Shown here piece after piece: positions 1 through 8,784 of a stretch of DNA of 64,000 nt. Position 1 is the first letter of the stretch. Every line of letters starts with the position of its first letter. The notes below the pieces were generated by a model. It did no database searches. It was not told the DNA's origin and saw nothing but the letters and a program-made list of their open reading frames with translations. This DNA comes from Sphingomonadales bacterium (GTDB lineage Bacteria > Pseudomonadota > Alphaproteobacteria > Sphingomonadales > Sphingomonadaceae), in the NCBI GenBank assembly GCA_027488785.1, contig JAIYAY010000009.1, forward strand, positions 186,001-250,000, given 5' to 3'. The position numbers and the translations under genes were made by a program.

Positions 1-294
1 GCCGTCATTAAGATCATACAGATCGATCATCTCACGGATCTCGGCCAGGCTAAACCCAACACGTTTTGCCCGCAAAATCCATGCCAACCGGGCCCGGTCG
101 CGCTTTGAATAAATGCGCGCCAAGCCCATACGTTCCGGCGAAATCAAACCCTGGTCCTCGTAAAAGCGCAATGCCCGCGCCGTTACCTCAAATTCGACCG
201 ATAGGTCGGATATCGTATACGATTCCCGATTATATGCGTCAGGCGTGTCGATAGTCGCATCGGTCCGCCTTTCGTCGCGCGTTACAGATTCCAT
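1..294 (-). CDS. MerR family transcriptional regulator (5' part only)
   Basis: The first 98 codons of a MerR-type DNA-binding regulator are visible; the gene runs off the left edge. After an N-terminal extension of about 25 residues comes the MerR winged helix: YTISDLSVEFEVTARALRFY, then EDQGLISPERMG and a second helix region LAWILRAKRVGFSLAEIREM. The wording ALRFYEDQGLI with a long N-terminal tail resembles the LiuR-type regulators that control leucine/isovalerate degradation in proteobacteria, but the effector domain is outside the window, so this is only an inference. The ATG at 294 is the first start in frame. A 7-bp inverted repeat sits 35 bp upstream and may be its operator. Confidence 0.85.
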   Translation of the reverse strand, partial: MESVTRDERRTDATIDTPDAYNRESYTISDLSVEFEVTARALRFYEDQGLISPERMGLARIYSKRDRARLAWILRAKRVGFSLAEIREMIDLYDLNDG

Positions 295-328
295 AGCGCC
301 TTCCCTCTTGGTTGCCCTAACGTCACTA

Positions 329-346
329 GTTTACGTTAGCGTAAAC
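329..346. promoter_or_regulatory. candidate MerR operator (GTTTACG-N4-CGTAAAC)
   Basis: A perfect 7-bp inverted repeat with a 4-bp spacer (GTTTACG TTAG CGTAAAC) lies in the 94-bp gap between the MerR gene start and the end of the L,D-transpeptidase gene. Its only plausible promoter target is the MerR gene and whatever follows it to the left, so it probably mediates autoregulation. Symmetry and place are seen; binding by this protein is inferred. Confidence 0.55.
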
Positions 347-388
347 GTCAATCGTGGAAGTGGCGGCTGCGGTTTGAAATATAGCGGC

Positions 389-1204
389 TTAAGCCGATGG
401 CTCGGGCGGAAAAGCTTCTGCTGGCTTTGGTGCCAGAACCGGAGGGGATGGTGCAGGGTCAGCGGTCATATCCGCAGGCCCACCCACAGGATTTTTATCC
501 GCAGGGGGCTTTGGCCGCTTGACCGGCGTTGACGTGTCTTGAAGGACGACGACCTCCTGCCCCATCTGCGTGACGCCAAACAACGCCTTAGCAAAGGGGT
601 GCGGCAAACGGATGCAACCATGCGAGGCAGGATACCCCGGTAAATCGCCGCCGTGGATGGCGATCCCATCCCATGTCAGACGCTGCATAAATGGCATTGG
701 TGCGTTGCTGTAGAGGTTGGATTTGTGATCCACATTCTTCTGTAAGATGTTAAAAATGCCGGTCGGTGTTTCCTTGCCTTTTTTCCCCGACGAAATCGTA
801 CTGAAACCAATTAGCTTTTCATTCTGAAACACGTAAATCCGCTGCGTATCGAGCACGATGACAATTTTCATCGGCCCTTCATAAACGTCCTGCTTCAGCC
901 AAATAAATTGTCCAGGCTTGAGCGTGTCAACACGACCTTTCTTGCGCGGCTTTGGTTTGGTTTTTGAAATCAAGGGTTTGACTTTGGGTGGGGAAGCCAC
1001 AGGCGCAGGGACTAAGGATTGCGTTTGCGCGGGTGGCGTGACCAAATCCGATTTCACGGGAGCGACTTGCGGCAGTTGCCCCTGCTGGATAGGCTCAGGC
1101 TGCGCTTGCCTTACCTGTTGCGCAAGAGCCATGCCCGGCACAGCACTCATCAACAAAATTGCGATGATGCCCTGCAATTTGCGGATGCCCGCGCCGAAAC
1201 CCAT
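389..1204 (-). CDS. L,D-transpeptidase (YkuD family), secreted
   Basis: A 271-residue exported protein that should form 3-3 peptidoglycan cross-links or attach proteins to peptidoglycan in the periplasm. Residues 1-29 are a signal peptide ending MALAQ. Residues 30-95 are a Pro/Gln/Lys-rich linker. The YkuD domain covers about 97-212 and holds the catalytic signature: H184 in IHGG and the nucleophile C197 in SHGCIRL. The last 50 residues are a Pro-rich tail. The ATG at 1204 has AGGG about nine bases upstream. It diverges from a second, unrelated L,D-transpeptidase-fold gene starting at 1423. The family is certain; the exact cross-linking substrate is not visible. Confidence 0.92.
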   Translation of the reverse strand: MGFGAGIRKLQGIIAILLMSAVPGMALAQQVRQAQPEPIQQGQLPQVAPVKSDLVTPPAQTQSLVPAPVASPPKVKPLISKTKPKPRKKGRVDTLKPGQFIWLKQDVYEGPMKIVIVLDTQRIYVFQNEKLIGFSTISSGKKGKETPTGIFNILQKNVDHKSNLYSNAPMPFMQRLTWDGIAIHGGDLPGYPASHGCIRLPHPFAKALFGVTQMGQEVVVLQDTSTPVKRPKPPADKNPVGGPADMTADPAPSPPVLAPKPAEAFPPEPSA

Positions 1205-1422
1205 GGAAGTGCCCTACTTACCGAATATAATGCTGCTCACGTCAGCTTAACGATAGTCATTACCACTATCTATATGAAAATTCGACGTCAATTTTCCCGA
1301 TGTCGTATATAATTAGGCTGTGGACCCTAAGTTCCGACATGATGCGCCTAACCGTCTTACTTTTACGCTCAAATGCTTATGAAGGCCTGTTTATCTAAAG
1401 GATTGGTCCTTATCTGCATGGG

Positions 1423-2049
1423 ATGGACATTGGACGTAGGCAATTCATTCATTCGGCGGTTTTAGGAGCGAGCTTGCTCACAGTTCCGTCAAAAGCAGCT
1501 GACATCGTCTATCGGCCGGGCACGGGCGCCGCAACAGGCGGCCCATCACCTCTGTTGCTTGATCGAGCAAAAGCCGCCTTGGCAGCGCATAAGGCGCGTA
1601 TTCGCAACCATGATCTGCTTGCTATAGCGGACTTTTCCAAGCCGTCGCGCGATCCCCGCTTTTACGTTGTCGATCTGCGCAGTGGCAAATCCGACACTTT
1701 CCTCGTCGCCCATGGCAAAGGTTCGGACCCAAGCCACAGCGGCTGGGTGCAAGAATTTTCGAACGTGCATGGGTCAGAAGCTACCTCGGCTGGCAGCTAT
1801 CTCGTCGGCGAGACTTATTTTGGCCAATACGGCGAATCTCGACGTTTAGTGGGGCTTGATCCGCAAAATGACCAAGCCGAAGCGCGCGCCATCGTCATTC
1901 ACCCTGCTTGGTATGTGAACCAGTCGCTCATTCACGACCAAGGCAAGATTGGCCGCAGCCAAGGCTGCTTTGCCTTTGCCAAGGACGACATCAAATTCAT
2001 CCTTGAGCGCGTGGCCCCTGGATGCCTGTTATACGCCGATAAGGTTTAA
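1423..2049 (+). CDS. murein L,D-transpeptidase catalytic domain protein (YkuD_2 type), Tat signal
   Basis: A 208-residue protein of the second L,D-transpeptidase-like family (often called murein L,D-transpeptidase catalytic domain protein). It begins MDIGRRQFIHSAVLGASLL, a twin-arginine type signal (RRQFI) with cleavage near residues 24-25, so it should fold in the cytoplasm and act in the periplasm. The catalytic region is at the C terminus: H160 in VIHPAWY and C182 in RSQGC. The ATG at 1423 was chosen because it gives the twin-arginine signal; another ATG five bases upstream is out of frame. It ends two bases before the end of the convergent sodC gene. Function in peptidoglycan processing is by family only. 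Confidence 0.85.
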   Translation: MDIGRRQFIHSAVLGASLLTVPSKAADIVYRPGTGAATGGPSPLLLDRAKAALAAHKARIRNHDLLAIADFSKPSRDPRFYVVDLRSGKSDTFLVAHGKGSDPSHSGWVQEFSNVHGSEATSAGSYLVGETYFGQYGESRRLVGLDPQNDQAEARAIVIHPAWYVNQSLIHDQGKIGRSQGCFAFAKDDIKFILERVAPGCLLYADKV

Positions 2050-2051
2050 AC

Positions 2052-2591
2052 TCAGCTCCGATTGCCAGATTTAAACACGCCGCAGATAATCCTCTTGCCA
2101 CTATTGCCGCTGGGGTCGGTTTTATAGTCATCAGCTTTTTCATGAATGACGAGAGCGCCGCCATCAGCATCCAACAGACCAGTCGGCCCCGAGAGCGCAA
2201 TATCCGTCAACTTATATTCCAGCGTGATTTTAAGATCGGCGCCCGCATTGACATTCGGTAGATCACCAGCATGCGCCCCCATTGGGTTATCGTGGCCATG
2301 CTGTTTCATATCAGGGTTCCAGTGCGGCCCCGCGCTGGTGAAATCGGGTGCCTGGCATTTCCCAACAGCATGAAGATGCATGCCATATGTACCTGCAGCA
2401 GGCGCTTGGGCAGACAGGCTCAAAAACACGCCATCGCGCCGCTGCGATATCGTCGCAACGCCGGCCCAACTGCCGTCGGCGCGGGCCAAGTCAGCTGTCA
2501 GCACCTCGGACGCTTCAGATGCCTTTGGTGATTGCAAGGTTGAACAACTGGCAAGGATCGGAATGATGAAAATCGTTAGAAACTTGCGCAT
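2052..2591 (-). CDS. sodC: superoxide dismutase [Cu-Zn], lipoprotein
   Basis: A 179-residue Cu/Zn superoxide dismutase that converts superoxide to peroxide and oxygen outside the cytoplasm. A lipobox LASC with C16 indicates a membrane-anchored lipoprotein. Metal ligands are readable: copper/zinc histidines H72 and H74 in MHLHAVGKC, H90, H98 and H107, zinc ligand D110, and copper ligand H150. The disulfide cysteines are C79 and C170 (GNSGKRIICG). The ATG at 2591 has AGGAGA nine bases before it, so a longer upstream reading frame is not needed. It is convergent with the L,D-transpeptidase gene and separated by two bases. Confidence 0.94.
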   Translation of the reverse strand: MRKFLTIFIIPILASCSTLQSPKASEASEVLTADLARADGSWAGVATISQRRDGVFLSLSAQAPAAGTYGMHLHAVGKCQAPDFTSAGPHWNPDMKQHGHDNPMGAHAGDLPNVNAGADLKITLEYKLTDIALSGPTGLLDADGGALVIHEKADDYKTDPSGNSGKRIICGVFKSGNRS

Positions 2592-2663
2592 AATCTTCTC
2601 CTGAATCTGGGTGTTGGGGAAAGCATAACATGAACCGAGCCGCACTCAATTTGTTTCCTGCAA

Positions 2664-3554
2664 TCAGTGTGCCCACTCTTGTGGCTTCACGCCTTGCGCA
2701 AACAGCAATGCCGTTAGATCATTGTGCCGCACGGAAAAGTTAGCCGCTTGCGCCAATTGCGGGCGCGGATGATAGCCAACACCAAGGCCACCACCTGACA
2801 CCGCTGCAGCGATCATCGGCAAGTCATTCGCTCCATCACCAACCGCAAGCGCCGATTCAAGGGCAAGACCGCGCGCGCGCGCGGCGGCATGCAACACCAA
2901 ACGCTTTGTCGATGCGTCCACTATATCGGCCGCCAATGCGCCGGTCAGTCGCCCGTCCTTAATCTCCAAAAGATTTGCATGCACTTCATGAAAGCCCAGC
3001 ATATCAGCCACAGGACCCGTAAAGCTCGTAAACCCGCCCGACACTAGCACCGCATGCGCGCCCCATCCGGTCATCGTGCGCACAAAGATTTCGGCCCCCG
3101 GCATTGGCTGCACGCGTTCCTGCAGGCACTGCGCGATAACATTTTCGTCCAGTCCTGCCAGAAGGGCGACCCGCGCTTTTAAAGCGTCGGCAAAATCGAG
3201 TTCGCCTGCCATTGCACGCTCGGTAATCGCGGCAATCTCTGGCTTAATACCAGCATAATCGGCTAGCTCATCAATACATTCGACCATAATCATGGTACTG
3301 TCCATGTCAGACACCAAAAGCATTTTGCGGCGGCTACCGTCATCCTGCACTATTATATCAAAACGGTCCTCAAGTCCCGCTAGAGCCATGCGCGCATCGG
3401 ATAGGTCGCCTCCAAACGATATGTCGGCGGCTTTGCCCTCTGCGAGCCATTCAAAAGCTTTTGGGATACAGCCCGCATCGACCAATCGATCCTTGGCCTC
3501 GGAAAAGTTGCCGCTTTCCAGACTGTCTGCTGCTATCAGTGTGCAAATGGGCAT
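2664..3554 (-). CDS. serB: phosphoserine phosphatase
   Basis: A 296-residue HAD-superfamily enzyme for the last step of serine synthesis, hydrolysing O-phosphoserine. The nucleophile motif is SDMDSTMI with D83 and D85. Motif II is the serine in VSGGFTSF and motif III/IV is GDGANDLP near residue 240. The first 75 residues form the ACT-like N-terminal part found in many SerB proteins. The gene diverges from miaA and the two starts overlap: the serB ATG (3554) lies inside the first codons of miaA. Each promoter must therefore lie within the other coding sequence. Confidence 0.95.
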   Translation of the reverse strand: MPICTLIAADSLESGNFSEAKDRLVDAGCIPKAFEWLAEGKAADISFGGDLSDARMALAGLEDRFDIIVQDDGSRRKMLLVSDMDSTMIMVECIDELADYAGIKPEIAAITERAMAGELDFADALKARVALLAGLDENVIAQCLQERVQPMPGAEIFVRTMTGWGAHAVLVSGGFTSFTGPVADMLGFHEVHANLLEIKDGRLTGALAADIVDASTKRLVLHAAARARGLALESALAVGDGANDLPMIAAAVSGGGLGVGYHPRPQLAQAANFSVRHNDLTALLFAQGVKPQEWAH

Positions 3555-4473
3555 ATCGAATCCTCAAAACATGGTCGCGCTTATTGCGGGTCCAACGGCT
3601 AGCGGCAAGACGGCATTAGCGCTGCATCTCGCCAAATCCGGCAATTTTGTCATTATCAACGCCGACAGCGCGCAAGTATATTCCGACCTACCCATATTGA
3701 GCGCCCAGCCCACATCCGATGAGCGACACAGCGTTCCGCATCATCTCTTCAGCTATATCGACGGCGTCACACCCTGCTCGGCCGCGCGCTGGGCAACCGA
3801 TGCAAAGCGCATTATTGCCGAGGCCCATGCGGCCGGCGCTACGCCTATATTGGTTGGCGGTAGTGGTCTCTATATCCGCACCTTACTAGACGGTATTGCG
3901 CCTATACCGGAGGTTGATCCTGTATTGCGTGCCGAGATACGCGCGATGCCAGTGGAGCAAGCCTACGCCGCGCTTCAAAAATATGATGCGCCAGTTGCAG
4001 CAAGATTGGCCCACACTGACGTCAGCCGTATCACTCGCGCGCTTGAGGTCGTGCAAAGCACCGGACGTAGCATATCGGCATGGCGCACAACCAAGACGGG
4101 GGGGATATCGGCTGACATATATTTGCGGCCTTTGCTGCTCTTGCCTCCACGTGATTGGCTATACGAACGCTGCGACAAAAGGTTCGAACTGATGATGGAG
4201 CGCGGCGCAATTGATGAAGTGGAGGCGTTGCTTGCCCGCAATCTGCCACAAGACGCTCCCGTTATGCGCGCCATAGGCGTGCCCGAGATTTCAGCCTATC
4301 TGAAAGGCAAGATGTCGCGGGCGGAAGCGATAACGCTCGGCCAAATCGCCACCCGGCAATATGCAAAGCGGCAGTTTACCTGGTTTCGCAATCAGGCTCC
4401 AACGGATTGGCCGCGTGAAAATGCAATTGTAAATGATTCAAATATTGATAATTTTGAAATAATATTTCAATGA
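3547..4473 (+). CDS. miaA: tRNA dimethylallyltransferase
   Basis: The enzyme that adds a dimethylallyl group to A37 of tRNAs reading UNN codons. The P-loop GPTASGKT is at residues 15-22 with this start, followed by INADSAQVY, the conserved aspartate region that contacts the substrate. Length is 308 residues, usual for MiaA. Two starts are possible: ATG at 3547 (MGISNPQNM) or ATG at 3571 (MVALIAG, 300 residues). Neither has a clear Shine-Dalgarno sequence. The longer open frame to 3292 is antisense to serB and does not look like protein. The start overlaps the divergent serB start by eight bases. ilvB follows 101 bp downstream. Confidence 0.93.
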   Translation: MGISNPQNMVALIAGPTASGKTALALHLAKSGNFVIINADSAQVYSDLPILSAQPTSDERHSVPHHLFSYIDGVTPCSAARWATDAKRIIAEAHAAGATPILVGGSGLYIRTLLDGIAPIPEVDPVLRAEIRAMPVEQAYAALQKYDAPVAARLAHTDVSRITRALEVVQSTGRSISAWRTTKTGGISADIYLRPLLLLPPRDWLYERCDKRFELMMERGAIDEVEALLARNLPQDAPVMRAIGVPEISAYLKGKMSRAEAITLGQIATRQYAKRQFTWFRNQAPTDWPRENAIVNDSNIDNFEIIFQ

Positions 4474-4479
4474 ATGTAT

Positions 4480-4553
4480 TTGACAAGTCATTTTCTAATC
4501 ACTAGCTAGCCCGCTCTTGTTTCCCTTATTGCAGTGCAACATAGGAAAGCGGC
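4480..4553 (+). promoter_or_regulatory. candidate promoter element and structured leader of ilvB
   Basis: Just after miaA there is a consensus -35 hexamer TTGACA (4480-4485); no good -10 is visible at 17 bp. Downstream, an RNA hairpin can form from TTGCA-G-TGCAA (4529-4539), nested between TTTCC (4520-4524) and GGAAA (4544-4548), with CCGC (4511-4514) and GCGG (4549-4552) outside. This leaves AAGGA just before the GTG start of ilvB free. The role is unknown; I found no convincing branched-chain leader peptide here. Confidence 0.35.
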
Positions 4554-4574
4554 TTAACACATAAGGACTGTCCA

Positions 4575-6317
4575 GTGCCCGAAAAATCCGGCGCAGAAAT
4601 TTTGATTGATATCCTGGTTGAACAGGGCGTGGACACCGTATTCGGTTACCCCGGTGGCGCCGTTCTGCCCATTTACGATGCTTTATTTCAGCAAAAGAAA
4701 ATTAAACATGTCCTTGTCCGGCATGAGGCGGGCGCGGCCCATTCTGCGGAGGGTTATGCCCGTGCAACGGGTAAGCCCGGCGTTGTGCTTGTCACATCCG
4801 GCCCCGGCGCCACAAATGCTGTAACTGGCATTGCAGATGCCTTTATGGACTCTATCCCGTTGATCGTTCTGACGGGTCAGGTTGCAACCAATTTGATCGG
4901 CTCCGATGCCTTTCAAGAGGCCGATACCGTTGGTATCACGCGCCATTGTTCAAAGCATAATTATTTGGTGAAGGACCCTGCCGAACTCGCAACGGTCGTG
5001 CGGGAGGCTTTTGCCATCGCCACCAAAGGACGCCCCGGCCCCGTCGTCATCGACATTCCCAAAAATGTGCAGGTCGCAACGGCGAGCACCGACGTGAAGC
5101 GCCCCGCTCGGTCGCGCTTCACTTATGCGGGTGAGGCCGACTATGCCGAAATCAACCGTGCGGTTGAATTGATTGCCAATGCCAAGGCACCGATATTGTA
5201 CACAGGTGGCGGCATCATCAATTCAGGCCCTGCCGCCAGCGAGGCACTGCGTGAGTTGGCTGAACTGACCGGAGCGCCTGTGACATCAACGTTGATGGGG
5301 CTTGGTGCCTATCCCGCTTCCGGCGAAGCTTGGTTGGGTATGCTCGGCATGCACGGCACATATGAAGCGAATATGGCCATGAACCAATGCGACGTCATGG
5401 TCTGTTTAGGCGCGCGCTTTGACGACCGTGTAACGGGCCGCTTGGATGCCTTTTCGCCCAACAGCGTCAAAATCCATGTCGATATTGACCGCAGCTCGAT
5501 GAACAAAACCGTCCGTGTTGACCTGCCCATCGTCGCCGATGTCGGCACGGCCATGCGTCAGATGATCGATGTTTGGAAAGGTCGGAAATACAAAAAGCAG
5601 CCATTGACCGAATGGTGGTCACGGATCACTGGATGGCGGGCCGTAGATTGTCTGAGCTACCCTGACAGCACGCAGGAGATCATGCCGCAATATGCGATTG
5701 AGCGCCTGTTTGAAGCCACAAAGGACAAGGCTCCAATAATCACAACCGAAGTTGGTCAGCATCAAATGTGGGCGGCGCAGCATTTTCATTTTGATGCGCC
5801 GAACAAATGGCTAACCAGCGGCGGTCTAGGCACCATGGGCTATGGCCTGCCTGCTGCAATCGGTGCCCAAATGGGGCATCCGGACGCGTTGGTTATCGAC
5901 ATTGCCGGTGAAGCATCGATCCAGATGAACATCCAGGAAATGGCAACAGCCTCGCAATATCGTTTGCCGGTGAAGGTCTTCATCCTCAACAATGAATGGA
6001 TGGGCATGGTGCGCCAATGGCAAGAGCTAACCTATGAAAGCCGCTATTCCGAAAGCTATTCGGATAGCCTGCCTGATTTTGTCGCGCTGGCCGAAGCTTA
6101 TGGCTGGAAAGGCATTCGTTGCGATGATCCGGCGAAGTTGGATGATGCCATCGCCGAAATGCTTGCGCATGACGGCCCTGTAATGTTCGATTGCCGCGTC
6201 CACAAAACGTCGAACTGTTTCCCGATGATACCATCAGGCGCAGCCCATACGGACATGATCCTGAATGCAGACCAAGTATCGGGCACCATGGATGACGAAG
6301 CAAAGGCGCTCGTATAA
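4575..6317 (+). CDS. ilvB: acetolactate synthase, large (catalytic) subunit
   Basis: The 580-residue thiamine-diphosphate subunit of acetohydroxyacid synthase, first common step of valine, leucine and isoleucine synthesis. The proton-relay glutamate E51 is in VRHEAGAAHSAEGYAR. The ThDP/Mg-binding segment is IAGEASIQMNIQEM near residue 440, followed by ILNNEWMGMV. FAD-contact motifs lie in the middle domain (LGARFDDRVTG). The start is GTG at 4575 with AAGGA about seven bases upstream. The stop overlaps the ilvN start as TAATG, so the two subunits are translationally coupled. Length and motifs match the anabolic enzyme, not the catabolic form. Confidence 0.96.
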   Translation: MPEKSGAEILIDILVEQGVDTVFGYPGGAVLPIYDALFQQKKIKHVLVRHEAGAAHSAEGYARATGKPGVVLVTSGPGATNAVTGIADAFMDSIPLIVLTGQVATNLIGSDAFQEADTVGITRHCSKHNYLVKDPAELATVVREAFAIATKGRPGPVVIDIPKNVQVATASTDVKRPARSRFTYAGEADYAEINRAVELIANAKAPILYTGGGIINSGPAASEALRELAELTGAPVTSTLMGLGAYPASGEAWLGMLGMHGTYEANMAMNQCDVMVCLGARFDDRVTGRLDAFSPNSVKIHVDIDRSSMNKTVRVDLPIVADVGTAMRQMIDVWKGRKYKKQPLTEWWSRITGWRAVDCLSYPDSTQEIMPQYAIERLFEATKDKAPIITTEVGQHQMWAAQHFHFDAPNKWLTSGGLGTMGYGLPAAIGAQMGHPDALVIDIAGEASIQMNIQEMATASQYRLPVKVFILNNEWMGMVRQWQELTYESRYSESYSDSLPDFVALAEAYGWKGIRCDDPAKLDDAIAEMLAHDGPVMFDCRVHKTSNCFPMIPSGAAHTDMILNADQVSGTMDDEAKALV

Positions 6318-6832
6318 TGCATATAAAGCAAGAACTTACCGAACGGCACGTACTGACGCTCACCGTTGATAATGAAGCGGGCACGCTGGCGCGGATTGCA
6401 GGCATGTTTACGTCGCGCGGCTATAACATCGACAGTCTTACCGTGGCCGATATCAGCGAAGACCATACAACAAGTCGGATAACAATCGTTACTAAAGGCC
6501 CGCCGCCCGTGATCGACCAGATCATCGCGCAATGCGAGCGGCTCATTCCCGTCCACAAAGTCACTGACCTCACCGAGGCTGGACCCCATGTGGAGAGGGA
6601 ACTTGCATTGGTCAAAGTCCACGGCACCGGTGACCAACGCGTTGAGGCGATGCGTCTTGCCGACATTTACCGCGCACGCGTCATCGATGCCACGGTCAAC
6701 AGTTTCATTTTTGAAATCACAGGCGGCCCTGAAAAGATCGACACATTTGTTAGCCTGATGCGCGAAGTTGGGCTGGTTGAAGTTGGCCGCACGGGCATTG
6801 TCGGCCTGATGCGCGGAGCAGACGCGAGTTAA
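6317..6832 (+). CDS. ilvN: acetolactate synthase, small (regulatory) subunit
   Basis: A 171-residue regulatory subunit that stimulates IlvB and mediates feedback inhibition by valine. It carries an N-terminal ACT domain (about residues 9-85: HVLTLTVDNEAGTLARIAGM) and a C-terminal ACT-like domain (about 90-165). ATG overlaps the ilvB stop by one base. The gene is followed by a roughly 100-bp palindromic repeat and then ilvC. Confidence 0.95.
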   Translation: MHIKQELTERHVLTLTVDNEAGTLARIAGMFTSRGYNIDSLTVADISEDHTTSRITIVTKGPPPVIDQIIAQCERLIPVHKVTDLTEAGPHVERELALVKVHGTGDQRVEAMRLADIYRARVIDATVNSFIFEITGGPEKIDTFVSLMREVGLVEVGRTGIVGLMRGADAS

Positions 6833-6840
6833 TGGAGATA

Positions 6841-7980
<1,140 letters not shown>

Positions 7981-8007
7981 TCGCTTTTTCCTAGCTTGAC
8001 TCATTTG

Positions 8008-8040
8008 GGGGAGACATCGACACTGATGCCTCCCCTTTTT
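8008..8040 (+). terminator. rho-independent terminator of ilvBNC
   Basis: GGGGAG (8008-8013) pairs with CTCCCC (8030-8035), continued by CATC/GATG after one mismatch, with a six-base loop and then five T residues. It lies 27 bp after the ilvC stop and before the yceI ribosome-binding site. Confidence 0.9.
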
Positions 8041-8058
8041 GCTGTCAGGAGCAGACTT

Positions 8059-8688
8059 ATGCGTAAGCTTTTATGTGCCCTCCCCCTCTTATTCGCTGTA
8101 CCCTTGGTTGCGCAGAGCGCGCCGCAAATGCCTGGAACGATGGACGTTGCCCGCGTTACCGCCGGAACCTACAACACGGATCCCAGCCATACGCTGATCG
8201 GCTGGCGCGTGAGCCATTTTGGCTTCAACGATTATTTCGGCATTTTTGGCGATGTGACCGGAACGCTGACACTTGATCCAGCCAATCCGAATGCTGCCAA
8301 GGTCGATATCACTATTCCGATTAGTAAGGTCACGACCGCCAGTGCTGGCCTGACGGGCCATTTGCTGCGCGCTGGCAAGGACGGCGGCAAGGCAGACTTT
8401 TTTGGCCCTGCCCCCACCGATGCCAAGTTTGTTTCAACGAGCGTAGTGACATCTGGCACCACAGCCAAAATCACCGGCGATCTAACACTGAATGGTGTCA
8501 CCAAGCCAGTCGTACTCGACGCCAAATTTTCTGGCGCGGGCAATAATCCGTTTAATAAGAAAGCCACCGTCGGCTTTCACGCCACGTCCGTCATCAAACG
8601 CAGCGAATTTGGCATAATCTATGCCGTTCCGCTGATTTCGGATGACGTGACGTTGGACATCAGCGTCGCCTTTGAAAAGGCCAGCTAA
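8059..8688 (+). CDS. YceI family periplasmic lipid-binding-like protein
   Basis: A 209-residue secreted protein of the YceI family, lipocalin-like barrels that bind isoprenoid or amide-type lipids. A signal peptide covers about residues 1-20 (MRKLLCALPLLFAVPLVAQS). The family signature follows: TYNTDPSHTLIGWRVSHFGF near the start of the mature protein, and GDLTLNGVTKPVVLDAKF and FGIIYAVPLISDDVTL near the end. ATG at 8059 has AGGAG eight bases upstream. Upstream in-frame codons overlap the ilvC terminator and are not coding. The ligand and role here are unknown. Confidence 0.9.
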   Translation: MRKLLCALPLLFAVPLVAQSAPQMPGTMDVARVTAGTYNTDPSHTLIGWRVSHFGFNDYFGIFGDVTGTLTLDPANPNAAKVDITIPISKVTTASAGLTGHLLRAGKDGGKADFFGPAPTDAKFVSTSVVTSGTTAKITGDLTLNGVTKPVVLDAKFSGAGNNPFNKKATVGFHATSVIKRSEFGIIYAVPLISDDVTLDISVAFEKAS

Positions 8689-8706
8689 GGCAGGAGAACA
8701 TCATCA

Positions 8707-8763
8707 CGCAAAGCCGCAAAGATAAGATGGCGAGGAGACTTGCCTTTTCTTTGCGGCTTTATG
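8707..8763. repeat. 12-bp-arm palindrome between yceI and the flavin oxidoreductase gene
   Basis: AAAGCCGCAAAG (8710-8721) and CTTTGCGGCTTT (8749-8760) are perfect complements around a 27-base loop, located between the convergent ends of yceI and the next gene. It could act as a two-way transcription terminator; the repeated GCAAAG units inside each arm suggest a dispersed palindromic repeat. Confidence 0.6.
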
Positions 8764-8784
8764 CGAAGAAGTTCGAGCGGGGTA

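Noticed and set aside
3292-3546. Upstream extension of the miaA reading frame
   Set aside because: It is antisense to serB, low in complexity and Ser/Arg-rich, and the MiaA family begins just before the P-loop.
4474-4509. Possible leader peptide MYLTSHFLITS before ilvB
   Set aside because: It has only three branched-chain residues, and the likely promoter hexamer lies within it, so it would not be transcribed from there.
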